Of a DNA stretch of 64,000 nucleotides, positions 1-7,946 are shown in pieces. Location of the stretch: contig NZ_AP024651.1 in the NCBI RefSeq assembly GCF_019977295.1, forward strand, positions 992,001 through 1,056,000, given 5' to 3'. The notes beneath the pieces were generated by a model. The model saw only the letters and a list, made by a program, of their open reading frames with translations, had not been told where the DNA came from and ran no database searches. Position numbers and translations under genes: made by a program. The stretch's first letter is position 1; the number at the start of each line of letters is the position of its first letter. This stretch comes from Arthrobacter sp. StoSoilB20. Lineage in GTDB: Bacteria > Actinomycetota > Actinomycetes > Actinomycetales > Micrococcaceae.

Positions 1-1005
1 AAGCACGGCCTGATGTACGCGCCCGATCCGGCCAGCTACAAAATGTCCACCATCGGCGGCAACGTGGCCACCAACGCAGGCGGATTGCGCTGCGCCAAAT
101 ACGGAGTAACCCGCGATTCCGTGCTGGCCCTGGACGTTGTCATGGCCGACGGCTCCCTCATGCACACCGGCCATCAAACCTTCAAAGGGGTTGCCGGGTA
201 CGACCTCACCGCGCTGCTGGTAGGTTCCGAAGGGACCCTGGGAATCGTGGTGGGCGTGACCGTCCGCCTGAAATACCTGCCCCGCGAAGTGCACACCATT
301 GCCGCGTTCTACCAAGACTTCCGCAGCGCCGCCGCCGGCGTGCTCGCGGTGGGCCGGGCCCGTGTCCAGCCCGCCATCATGGAACTCCTGGACAACGGGA
401 CCCTGGTCCAGCTCGACGAACTCCACGGCGGCGACCTCCAAAAGCGCGGCAAATCCCTCCTGCTCATCCAGACAGACGGCTTCGGGGCGGCGGCAGAAGC
501 CGACGTCGTCCGGCAAGTACTCGCCGACGGCGGCGCCACCGTGACCACCGAAGCCAGTGCCGAAGCCGAAATGCTCGTGGAACTCAGGCGCAACAGCCGC
601 GGCGTAGAGGTGGACGACGAATTCAGGGTGGGCGAAGACATCGCAGTCCCGCGCTCCCGTCTGGTGGACTTCGTCGCCGAACTCGAAGCCATGGCCGCGC
701 GGTTCCAGGTACGCCTCAAGGTGGTGGCCCACGCAGGCGACGGCAACCTGCACCCCACGTTCTGGATGGACCGCGTAGATCCAGCCACCGATGCCGACGC
801 CTTGGTGCGCCTCAACGCTGCCCTTGATGAATCCATCCGGGTGGGCCTGGATATGGGCGGGACCATCACAGGGGAGCACGGTGTGGGCCAATACAAACTC
901 CGCTGGCTCGGGCTGGAGCAGCCGGAGCCTGTGCGGGAGCTGCAACGGCGGATCAAGGAGTTGTTCGATCCTCAGGGGATTCTGAACCCGGGGAAGGCTA
1001 TCTAG
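1..1005 (+). CDS. FAD-binding oxidase, GlcD/D-lactate dehydrogenase family (5' end outside window)
   Basis: The frame is open from base 1, so the gene starts upstream; 334 codons remain of a family usually about 450-480 residues long. The visible part begins inside the PCMH-type FAD-binding domain (GGNVATNAGGLRC, then VVGSEGTLGI-like residues). It continues through the C-terminal FAD-oxidase domain with the motifs HAGDGNLHP and GEHGVG, which are hallmarks of glycolate oxidase GlcD and D-lactate dehydrogenases. These enzymes oxidise a 2-hydroxy acid to a 2-oxo acid. The substrate cannot be told from sequence alone. Repeat-rich DNA follows the stop, and I see no strong terminator before the next gene. 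Confidence 0.9.
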   Translation, partial: KHGLMYAPDPASYKMSTIGGNVATNAGGLRCAKYGVTRDSVLALDVVMADGSLMHTGHQTFKGVAGYDLTALLVGSEGTLGIVVGVTVRLKYLPREVHTIAAFYQDFRSAAAGVLAVGRARVQPAIMELLDNGTLVQLDELHGGDLQKRGKSLLLIQTDGFGAAAEADVVRQVLADGGATVTTEASAEAEMLVELRRNSRGVEVDDEFRVGEDIAVPRSRLVDFVAELEAMAARFQVRLKVVAHAGDGNLHPTFWMDRVDPATDADALVRLNAALDESIRVGLDMGGTITGEHGVGQYKLRWLGLEQPEPVRELQRRIKELFDPQGILNPGKAI

Positions 1006-1010
1006 GGATA

Positions 1011-1062
1011 GGCCCGTCCCGCAGGCCCGTCCCGCAGGGCCGTCCCGCATGGCCGTCCCGCA
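1011..1062. repeat. Four tandem copies of a 13-bp unit
   Basis: The unit ggcccgtcccgca occurs four times back to back (1011, 1024, 1037, 1050). Copies three and four each carry single-base changes. It starts a few bases after the oxidase stop codon. Confidence 0.85.
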
Positions 1063-1130
1063 TGGCCGGAACGCTCGGCGCGCTCGGTCGTTCCTCCCTT
1101 AGACGCGCGCTGCCGCGTTCCGGCCCTGCA

Positions 1131-1345
1131 GGACGCTGTCTCACATCCTGGGGTGGTTTGGTCGGACGCTCTCTCACATCCTGGGGTGGTTTGGGGGACG
1201 CTCTATCACTTCCCGGGGTGGTTTGGTCGGACGCTCTATTACATCCCGGGGTGGTTTATTACATCCCGGGGTGGTTTGGTCGGACGCTCTTTCAGGTCCC
1301 CTTGGGTTTTGTGGGACGCTCCCTCCTGCCCTCAAGGTTTTCTTG
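1131..1345. repeat. Degenerate 31-33-bp tandem repeat array
   Basis: About seven copies of a unit start with ggacgctctctcacat and end with ggggtggtttggtc. Copies start near 1131, 1164, 1196, 1229 and 1291, with a shortened copy near 1257 and the most degenerate at 1314. Frames stay open through it because the unit length is close to a multiple of three, but the resulting peptide is pure repeat and is not convincing as a protein. Confidence 0.8.
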
Positions 1346-1354
1346 GTATTCCAA
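1343..1354. promoter_or_regulatory. GntR-like operator, near-palindrome TTGGTATTCCAA
   Basis: The 12-mer ttggtattccaa is an almost perfect palindrome. It sits in an 18-bp block (1342-1359) that recurs with one mismatch at 1436-1453. A reverse-oriented match (11 of 12) lies at 10865-10876 in front of the amidohydrolase next to the GntR/FCD gene. GntR-family (FadR-like) operators commonly have a GT-N-AC core of this shape. Confidence 0.55.
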
Positions 1355-1435
1355 AGTTGTTGAGCGTGGATCGCTGTTGTTTCTTGTTGCCGTGTTTGAC
1401 TGTATTTACTTTCTTCTGTTCTCCTCTTAGGCTTA

Positions 1436-1450
1436 CTTGGTATACCAAAG
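1436..1450. promoter_or_regulatory. GntR-like operator, perfect palindrome TTGGTATACCAA
   Basis: The core ttggtataccaa (1437-1448) is a perfect 12-bp palindrome with flanks cttgg and ccaaag. It ends about 20 bp before the GTG start of the MFS carrier, so a bound repressor would block transcription or early elongation. A one-base-shorter version lies at 10804-10814. Confidence 0.6.
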
Positions 1451-1469
1451 TTGCTATGAGGGGAATGAC

Positions 1470-2789
1470 GTGCGCGAGAAGCGGCAGGGCGGTGCTGGAC
1501 TGGGTCCGAGGCTGACAACGGGGTTGGTTTTGCTTGCGCTGGTGATGGTGTCGGTTAACCTTCGACCCGCAATCACCACCGTTGCCGGAGTCATGAACCA
1601 GGTGCCGGTGGTCTTCGGGCTCGACGCCGCTTTGCTGCCCCTGCTGGGAACTCTGCCTGTGCTGGCCTTTGGGGTTTCGGGTCCCATTGGGCCGTGGCTG
1701 GCCAGGCGCCTGGGTACCGGACGGGCCGTTGCCCTTGCATTGGTGGTCCTGGCCTTGGCGCTGATTGTCCGTGTGCTGGTCCCGGCCCTTCTCCTGCCGG
1801 GAACCTTCCTGGCCGGCATGGCCATCATGAGTGCCAGCGTATTGGTACCGCAGATCGTCAAAGCAAACCGGGGCACGGGATGGTGGACAGGACTGTGCAC
1901 CATGGGATTCGGGTTGGGTGCAGCCCTTGGTGCCGGACTGGTCCAGCCACTGCAGCACCTCCTCGGTGGCAGCTTGCCCTGGGCTTTGGCCGTATGGGCG
2001 CTGCCCGCCCTCCTGGGTGCCCTCCTCATCCAACGTTCAGGAAGCGCTCCGGCGGCAGGTACCCCAACGGAGGGTGCCAACCGCGCGGCGGCCGGGGATA
2101 CGACGTCGTCGGCTATCACCACGAAGCCGGGCCACACCGAGCCTGTCCTCGCTGAGTCGGCGCTGCCCCTCAGGAAGCAGCGCACCGCGTGGGCGGTGAC
2201 GGCGTTTTTTGGCCTTCAAGCGATGCTGTACTTCGCCATCACCTCATGGCTGGCTGTGTATCTGGTGTCCCGGGGAATCCCGGCTGCAGAGTCGGCCGCC
2301 CTGCTCGCGTGGTTCAGCCTCGCTGGGCTGCCGGCCAGTTTGCTGGCCCCTGTTCTCGCAGGCAGGCCCGGCATTTTGAGGATCATGGCGCCGGGGCTTG
2401 GGCTTTCAGTGGCGCTTGCCTTGGTGGGCGTATTGGCAGCGCCGGCTGAAGTGCAATTCCTCATGGTCGGGATCCTCGGGGTAGTCCAGAGCGCAGGCTT
2501 CGGACTCGCCATGGCCCTGGTGGTAATCCGCTCGGCCGGACCCCAATCGGCAGGACGGCTCTCCGCCATGAGCCAGGGGATAGGTTTCGCCGTCGCGTCG
2601 CTCGGCCCGCTGGGAGCGGGATTGCTGCACGCCATGACCGGTGGTTGGGAAGTGACGTTCCTGGCGCTCGCCGCTGAAGCCGTGGTGCTGGCCATCGCCG
2701 GGTTCCTCGCCATCCGTGGGCCTCTGGTCAGTGTTGGGCGGGGACCGGCACCAGCTGACCTTGCGTCCAAACACAGCCTGGTTCGGTAG
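1470..2789 (+). CDS. MFS transporter, CynX/NimT family
   Basis: The protein is a 439-residue inner-membrane carrier with about 12 hydrophobic segments and a polar loop around residues 195-235. The motif VNLRPAITTVAGV in the first helix is typical of the CynX/NimT subfamily, which includes the cyanate carrier CynX and 2-nitroimidazole exporters; substrates of most members are unknown. I place the start at GTG 1470 because gagggga lies about seven bases ahead. An in-frame TTG at 1437 falls inside the operator palindrome and has no ribosome-binding site. Two GntR-like palindromes upstream match sites at the amidohydrolase/ABC locus, so co-regulation is inferred. Confidence 0.85.
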   Translation: MREKRQGGAGLGPRLTTGLVLLALVMVSVNLRPAITTVAGVMNQVPVVFGLDAALLPLLGTLPVLAFGVSGPIGPWLARRLGTGRAVALALVVLALALIVRVLVPALLLPGTFLAGMAIMSASVLVPQIVKANRGTGWWTGLCTMGFGLGAALGAGLVQPLQHLLGGSLPWALAVWALPALLGALLIQRSGSAPAAGTPTEGANRAAAGDTTSSAITTKPGHTEPVLAESALPLRKQRTAWAVTAFFGLQAMLYFAITSWLAVYLVSRGIPAAESAALLAWFSLAGLPASLLAPVLAGRPGILRIMAPGLGLSVALALVGVLAAPAEVQFLMVGILGVVQSAGFGLAMALVVIRSAGPQSAGRLSAMSQGIGFAVASLGPLGAGLLHAMTGGWEVTFLALAAEAVVLAIAGFLAIRGPLVSVGRGPAPADLASKHSLVR

Positions 2790-2815
2790 CCCCACCGAAC
2801 GCGCCTGCCCGGCCC

Positions 2816-2939
2816 GGTCCGCCCGGACGCACCTGTCCGTCCGGGCACACCTGCCCGGCCCGGTCCGTCCGGGCGCACCTGCCCTGTCCGGGCGCACCTG
2901 CCCTGTCCGGGCACACCTGCCCTGTCCGGGCGCACCTGC
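2816..2939. repeat. 19-bp minisatellite upstream of the PPOX gene
   Basis: The last three copies of cctgtccgggcgcacctgc (2883, 2902, 2921) are contiguous and differ by at most one base. More diverged copies precede them from about 2816. The array ends 19 bp before the downstream ATG, where promoter or leader elements would be expected. Confidence 0.85.
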
Positions 2940-2958
2940 GCGGCGTATCCTCGGCGGT

Positions 2959-3447
2959 ATGACGAACTCACCATCGGGGACCGATCAGCCAGGCAAGCCC
3001 GCCACCGAAGTCCTGGAAACCAACGAATGCTGGGAGCTCCTCAGGGGTGTCTCCGTAGGCCGGCTCGCGGTGTGGGTGGATGACCATCCGGACATCTTTC
3101 CTGTGAACTACAAGGTAGACCACGGCACCATGGTGTTCCGGACAGGTGAAGGCACCAAACTCCACGCAGCCCTCAGCGATGCTCCCGTCGCGATAGAGGC
3201 TGACGGTGTTAACGCGGAGACGGGTGTGGCGTGGAGCGTGGTGGTCAAAGGCCAGGCAGCCGCTGTGAAGCTCACCCAGGACGTCCTCGACACCGTGGGG
3301 CTCCTCCTCTTCCCCTGGGAGGCAGGGCAAAAGGACCAGTTCATCCGGATCACACCCAGTGCGGTGACGGGCCGCCGCTTCAAGGTGACGCCGCCAGTAA
3401 CCTGGTGGACGCCGCTGGACGATGCTCCCACGGCGCGGAGCGAGTAG
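2959..3447 (+). CDS. Pyridoxamine 5'-phosphate oxidase-like flavin-binding protein
   Basis: This is a 162-residue cytoplasmic protein of the PPOX split-barrel family. The run GRLAVWVDDHPDIFPVNY followed by GTMVFRTGEGTKL is the usual FMN/F420-binding opening of small actinobacterial members, and a WTPLD-like C-terminus closes it. Family members bind FMN or F420 and reduce or sequester diverse small molecules; the substrate here is unknown. The ATG at 2959 is chosen because the protein homology begins here and the upstream in-frame sequence is repeat DNA. The ribosome-binding site is weak, so a short or absent leader is possible. Confidence 0.85.
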   Translation: MTNSPSGTDQPGKPATEVLETNECWELLRGVSVGRLAVWVDDHPDIFPVNYKVDHGTMVFRTGEGTKLHAALSDAPVAIEADGVNAETGVAWSVVVKGQAAAVKLTQDVLDTVGLLLFPWEAGQKDQFIRITPSAVTGRRFKVTPPVTWWTPLDDAPTARSE

Positions 3448-3461
3448 CGCTTAACGACGAA

Positions 3462-3519
3462 ACCCGCCCTTGACCAATCACCCCCGCGTTCAACTGCGGG
3501 GGATCGGCCAAGGGCGGGT
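3462..3519. terminator. Bidirectional terminator-like nested hairpin
   Basis: acccgcccttg (3462-3472) pairs with caagggcgggt (3509-3519), and an inner stem cccccgc/gcggggg is nested inside. It lies exactly between two convergent genes. Confidence 0.75.
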
Positions 3520-3529
3520 CCGGGAGAGG

Positions 3530-4747
3530 TTAGACCAGCTCCAGCTGGTCAGCCACGATCTTGCCCTGGTGGATCACTGTCCGGTCCTTGCCGCGGTCCA
3601 TGACGGTGGAGGCCACTGTTTCGCCGTCCACCAGCAGCAGTTCTGCGGGGTCGCCAACCTCGACGCCGGGGCGGTGGGTTATGTCCTTGAGCCTGGTGGC
3701 GTTCGGGTCAAGGATGCTGGCGCCACCTATGGTGGCGATGGCCAGGCAGTGCTCGATCAGCTCGTCCTTGCGGAAGCCGTGGGTGAAGGCGAGCTGCCAG
3801 GTGCGGTCCAGCATGTCGGTGTTGCCGTAGGGGGACCAGTAATCGCGCTGGCCGTCCTCGCCCAGGCCCAGCCGTATCCCGGCCTCGGTCAGCAGGGGAA
3901 TGGGCAATTGCCCGGCAGCCGAAGGAGCAACAGAGGCCAGGGAAACGTCCAGCTCCGCGAACGCATCAATCAGCCTGCGGGTGGTGGCCTCGTTGACGCT
4001 GCCCAGTTGATAGGCGTGGGACATGGTGACCTTGCCCTGCATGCCCAGTGCACGGGTGCGCTCAAGCACCAGGTCGGTGCTGAAGACCCCCAGCTCGCCG
4101 GGTTCGTGCAAGTGGATGTCGATGGGGACCTGGTACTTTTCCGCGAGGCCGAAGACGATGTCCAGGTGCTTGGCTGGATCACGGTCCAGGGTGCAGGGAT
4201 CAATGCCGCCCATCACGTTGCCCCCGGCCTTGAGCGCCTCTTCCATCAATTCAACAGTGCCGTCCTCCAGCAAGAGTCCGGCTTGGGGGAAGGCAATGAT
4301 CTCCACCGACGCCTGGCCGGCAAACTTTTCCTTGGCGGCAGCAACGGCGTCGAAGCGTTCCAGCCGGCAGTCCACGTCAACCTGGGCGTAGGAGCGGACC
4401 CGTGTGGTGCCGCGTGCGATCATCCGCCCCAGGGTGTCGTTCACGCGATCCTGCAGGGGAACCTCCGCGTTGCGCCAGTTTTGGCGGTCGTTCATCATCA
4501 TGGCCCACACGCCCGGTCCGCCGGTGTGTTCCCGGAACGGCAAGCCGATGCGCGTGGAATCCAGGTGGACGTGGACGTCGGAGAAGGACGGCAACAGAAT
4601 CCGGCCGCGGCCATAGATGAGCGTGACACCGTCCGGAACGCTGCGGGCCGGGTCATGGGGTTCGACGGCGGTGATCTTGCCGTCAGCGATGCTCACGTCG
4701 CTGAGCCCTTGACCCCAAGGACGGGCGGCGAGAATCAGGGTGTTCAA
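3530..4747 (-). CDS. Amidohydrolase, cytosine-deaminase-like
   Basis: This 405-residue amidohydrolase-superfamily enzyme resembles CodA-type deaminases. Metal-site motifs are intact: HVHLD in the first strand, IDIHLHE near residue 210, SHAYQLG near 245, and a GEDGQRDYWSPYGN block near 300 that corresponds to the catalytic Asp and substrate loop of CodA (GHDDVFDPW). Such enzymes deaminate or hydrolyse cyclic nitrogen compounds in the cytoplasm. It is the last gene of the ABC importer operon, 23 bp after the preceding stop codon, so its substrate is probably what the importer brings in or a product of it. The exact substrate is unknown. Confidence 0.85.
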   Translation of the reverse strand: MNTLILAARPWGQGLSDVSIADGKITAVEPHDPARSVPDGVTLIYGRGRILLPSFSDVHVHLDSTRIGLPFREHTGGPGVWAMMMNDRQNWRNAEVPLQDRVNDTLGRMIARGTTRVRSYAQVDVDCRLERFDAVAAAKEKFAGQASVEIIAFPQAGLLLEDGTVELMEEALKAGGNVMGGIDPCTLDRDPAKHLDIVFGLAEKYQVPIDIHLHEPGELGVFSTDLVLERTRALGMQGKVTMSHAYQLGSVNEATTRRLIDAFAELDVSLASVAPSAAGQLPIPLLTEAGIRLGLGEDGQRDYWSPYGNTDMLDRTWQLAFTHGFRKDELIEHCLAIATIGGASILDPNATRLKDITHRPGVEVGDPAELLLVDGETVASTVMDRGKDRTVIHQGKIVADQLELV

Positions 4748-4770
4748 TGGGTACTCCTTCGGTAGTGAAT

Positions 4771-5793
4771 CTATTGCACGCCTGCCAGCACCGATTCCGC
4801 CATACCTGTGTGGTGGCAGGCGGGGGCAGCGGGCGTGGCTGGAGTGGGGATCTGGTCGATGCAGCGTTGCCGCTGATCCTCAGGCAGGGTGCCGATCAGC
4901 GGGCATCGGGTCCGGAAGACACAGCCGCTGGGCGGGTTGGCAGGGGAGGGCAGGTCGCCGCGAAGGCGGATCTTCACTTGCTCCCGTGCAGCGCGGGGGT
5001 CCGGCAGCGGCACCGCGGAGAGCAGCGCTTTGGTGTAGGGGTGCCCCGGGTCGCTGAACAAGGCCTCGCGCGGCCCCTGTTCAACAATTTTTCCCAAGTA
5101 CATCACAGCGACCTCATGGGAGATGTGCCGCACCACGGACAGGTCATGGGCAATGAAGATGTAGGAAACACCGGTATCGCGCTGGATCTGCTGCAGCAGG
5201 TTGACCACCTGTGCCTGGACGGAGACGTCCAGCGCGGATACGGGCTCATCACACACAATCACTGACGGGTTCAGGGAAACAGCCCTGGCGATGCCCACGC
5301 GCTGACGTTGGCCGCCGGAGAATTCATGCGGGAACCGGTTGTAGTGCTCGGGTTTGAGCCCCACCTGCTCCAGCAGTTCCTTGACCCGGTTCTTGAGTCC
5401 GCCCGGCGGGTTGATTTTCTGTGCCACCATGGGCGCTGCGATGGCCGTTCCCACGGTCTGCCGGGGATTGAGGGAAGCGAAAGGATCCTGGAAGATCATC
5501 TGGACCTTGCGCCGGAAGTTGTACAGGTCCTTGCCACGCAACCCGCTGATGTCCACGCCGTCGATCACAATCCGTCCGCCGGTCGGATCCAAAAGGCGCG
5601 CAACCATCCGGCCAGTGGTGGACTTACCGCACCCGGACTCGCCCACGAGCCCCAAAGTCTGGCCGCGGGCAAGACTGAACGATACGCCGTCGACCGCTTT
5701 GACCGAGCGTTTGGCAGTCCCCGGAAGCAAGCCACCCTTGAGTGGGAAGTGTTTTTGCAGGTTCTCCACCTGGAGAATGGGCTGATGTTCCAT
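4771..5793 (-). CDS. Peptide/nickel-type ABC transporter ATP-binding protein (DppF/OppF-like)
   Basis: This 340-residue ATPase has Walker A GESGCGKST, signature FSGGQRQRVGIARA, Walker B VIVCDEPVSALD and the C-terminal oligopeptide/dipeptide extension with a Cys-rich segment (CVFRTRCPL). It energises the import permeases encoded upstream in the operon. The start at 5793 has agga about seven bases ahead and follows the previous stop by eight bases; an upstream in-frame start would overlap the preceding gene without a ribosome site. Confidence 0.92.
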   Translation of the reverse strand: MEHQPILQVENLQKHFPLKGGLLPGTAKRSVKAVDGVSFSLARGQTLGLVGESGCGKSTTGRMVARLLDPTGGRIVIDGVDISGLRGKDLYNFRRKVQMIFQDPFASLNPRQTVGTAIAAPMVAQKINPPGGLKNRVKELLEQVGLKPEHYNRFPHEFSGGQRQRVGIARAVSLNPSVIVCDEPVSALDVSVQAQVVNLLQQIQRDTGVSYIFIAHDLSVVRHISHEVAVMYLGKIVEQGPREALFSDPGHPYTKALLSAVPLPDPRAAREQVKIRLRGDLPSPANPPSGCVFRTRCPLIGTLPEDQRQRCIDQIPTPATPAAPACHHTGMAESVLAGVQ

Positions 5794-5801
5794 GGCGGGT
5801 C

Positions 5802-6866
5802 CTAACGCGAATTCCGGATGGTGATGATCTGCGGGCCGCTCAAGTGGCACCGCTTGCCGTGCCCGTCCTCGACCCGCAGCTCAGGGCGTTGACTGACGCA
5901 GACGCCGTCGCCGGCGAGTTCGGCGTATTGGCACCGCGCGCTGAAGATGCAGCCTTTGGGCAGGTCAAGGAGCGACGGCGGCTGGCCGGGTATGGGATTG
6001 AGCCTGCCGGAGGAACTGGTCAGCGTGGGCATCGAGTTGAGCAGGCCCAGGGTGTAGGGGTGCCGGGTGTCGTAGAAAATGTCATCAACCGGGCCGGACT
6101 CCACGCATTGGCCGCCGTACATGACCAGGACGTCGTCGCATACCTCGGCCACCACCCCGAGGTCGTGCGTGATGAGGATCAGCGCGGAGTTGGTTTCCTC
6201 CTGGAGCTCCGACATCAAATCCAGGATCTGGGCTTGGACCGTCACGTCCAGTGCTGTGGTGGGCTCATCGGCGATCAACAACTCCGGCTCGCAGATCAAC
6301 GCCATGGCGATCATGGCACGCTGCCGCATGCCGCCGGAGAAGTGGTGGGGGTACTCGTCATAGCGCTGATCGGGGCTTGGGATACCCACCCTTCCCAGCA
6401 TGTCGACGGCGGCCGCCCGGGCCTGCTTTTTGCTTGCCTTGTTGTGGACCAGGTATGCCTCGGCGATCTGGTGGCCCACGGTGTAGAAAGGGTGCAGTGC
6501 TGAGAGCGGGTCCTGGAAGATCATGCCGATGTTGCGGCCACGGAGCTGGCGCATGGCGGACTCGGGGAGGGCAACCAGGTCCTTGCCCTGGAACATCGCA
6601 GTGCCGGTGACCTGGGCCGAGGTGCCCTTGAGCAGGCCCATGAGCGCCTGGCTGGTGACGGATTTTCCCGATCCCGATTCGCCGACGATGCCAAGGGTTT
6701 GACCGCGTTCGAGCGTAAAGTCCATGCCGTTCACTGCGGAGACTACGCCGTCGTCCGTAGGGAATTTCACGGTAAGGTCGTGGACCTCCAGGAAGGGAGC
6801 AGTGCCGGCTGAAGGACCGCCGGGCCGGGCACCAGCGGTCTGGGTTGTGCTGTGTGCTGGGGTCAT
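5802..6866 (-). CDS. Peptide/nickel-type ABC transporter ATP-binding protein (DppD/OppD-like)
   Basis: This 354-residue ATPase has Walker A GESGSGKS, signature FSGGMRQRAMIAMAL, Walker B LLIADEPTTALD and the C-terminal Cys-containing domain (CIFSARCQYA) typical of OppD/DppD. It pairs with the DppF-like subunit as the heteromeric motor. Its ATG overlaps the stop of the upstream permease gene (ATGA), indicating translational coupling. Confidence 0.92.
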   Translation of the reverse strand: MTPAHSTTQTAGARPGGPSAGTAPFLEVHDLTVKFPTDDGVVSAVNGMDFTLERGQTLGIVGESGSGKSVTSQALMGLLKGTSAQVTGTAMFQGKDLVALPESAMRQLRGRNIGMIFQDPLSALHPFYTVGHQIAEAYLVHNKASKKQARAAAVDMLGRVGIPSPDQRYDEYPHHFSGGMRQRAMIAMALICEPELLIADEPTTALDVTVQAQILDLMSELQEETNSALILITHDLGVVAEVCDDVLVMYGGQCVESGPVDDIFYDTRHPYTLGLLNSMPTLTSSSGRLNPIPGQPPSLLDLPKGCIFSARCQYAELAGDGVCVSQRPELRVEDGHGKRCHLSGPQIITIRNSR

Positions 6867-7861
6867 TGGAGCCTCACTCGGGGATCGATGGCGGCGTAGG
6901 CGAGGTCCACCACAACGTTGGCGACTATCACGAAGAACGCGGCCAGCATGGTGATGGCCATGGTGACAGGGAGGTCACCGGAGATGGCGGCATGCACTGC
7001 CGTGAAGCCCAGGCCGGGGACGGAGAAGATCTGTTCGGTCAGGACCGCTCCGCCCAGCAGCAGGCCGATGTCCATACCGAGCATGGTGACCACTGGGGTG
7101 ATGCCTGCCCGCACGCCGTGCTTGAACGTGACAGTGCGCGGTGCCAGGCCTTTGGCGCGGGCTGTCCGGATGAAGTCCTCGCCAAATGTCTCGATCATGT
7201 TGGTGCGGGTGACTCGGATATAGGACGCGCTGAAGAGGACAGCCAATGCAATCCACGGCAACAGGTAGTTGGCTACCCATGCTCCGGGGCCTTGGGGGCC
7301 AAAGGGGCTGTTGATCTCGTTGGTGGTGAACGGCAGGAGGTGGAGTTGGTTGACGAACAGGAGCAGCAGGAACAGGCCCGTCACGGGGATGGGCAGTGAG
7401 ACGCCCACGGAAGCCGCGCCAACAATGAACTTGTCCATCGGCGTTCCTTTCCGCAGGGCAGCCAAAAGACCCAGGCCAACGCCGGTGATGGTCCACAGGA
7501 CCAACGCGCCGATAGCCATGGAGAAGGTGTAGGGGAGTGAACGGGCAATGATGTCCGCTACGTTCTCATTGGTCTGGAAGGACTTGCCAAGGCAAGGCCA
7601 TTCGCACAGCGTTTGTGCGCCGGGAGCACCAATCATCCGCGGCGAAAAGAGCCCCCGGATGTAGTCGGCGTACTGGACCAGGAAAGGCTGGTCCATGCCC
7701 AAGGCAACGCGGGCCTCGGCAACGCGCTCGGGCGTGCATTCCTGTCCGCAGGCAGCAGCGGCAGGATCCGAGGGGCCCAACTGGAAGAGCGTGAAGGTGA
7801 TGAAGCTGACTGCGGCGAGAAGAAGGACCAGTGATCCGGTCCGGCGAAGAATGAAAGTCAT
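6863..7861 (-). CDS. ABC transporter permease (DppB/OppB-like)
   Basis: This 332-residue inner-membrane permease has an N-terminal helix (RRTGSLVLLLAAVSFITFTLFQLG), a large external loop with QECTPERVAEARVALGMDQPF, and the EAA loop (IRTARAKGL) seen in DppB-type permeases. Two adjacent ATG codons (7862-7864 and 7859-7861) can start it; neither has a strong ribosome site, and further upstream in-frame codons lack family similarity. It overlaps the ATPase gene by four bases. Confidence 0.9.
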   Translation of the reverse strand: MTFILRRTGSLVLLLAAVSFITFTLFQLGPSDPAAAACGQECTPERVAEARVALGMDQPFLVQYADYIRGLFSPRMIGAPGAQTLCEWPCLGKSFQTNENVADIIARSLPYTFSMAIGALVLWTITGVGLGLLAALRKGTPMDKFIVGAASVGVSLPIPVTGLFLLLLFVNQLHLLPFTTNEINSPFGPQGPGAWVANYLLPWIALAVLFSASYIRVTRTNMIETFGEDFIRTARAKGLAPRTVTFKHGVRAGITPVVTMLGMDIGLLLGGAVLTEQIFSVPGLGFTAVHAAISGDLPVTMAITMLAAFFVIVANVVVDLAYAAIDPRVRLQ

Positions 7862-7946
7862 CATGGTGGTGGTTGCGGGCCGCCCGTTGGTGCAGGCGGC
7901 CCGCTTCTCCTTCTGGACTATGCCCGAATAGTTTTTCGTAGTCCGG

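Noticed and set aside
1062..1515. Possible repeat protein encoded by the 33-bp array
   Set aside because: The peptide is only the repeat read through, there is no start signal, and alternative frames are equally open.
1011..2939. CRISPR array
   Set aside because: The repeats are contiguous or degenerate without unique spacers, and no cas gene is present in the window.
3470..4765. Long plus-strand open frame opposite the amidohydrolase
   Set aside because: It is the antisense shadow of a gene with intact catalytic motifs; the translation is Gly/Val/Gln-rich without domains.
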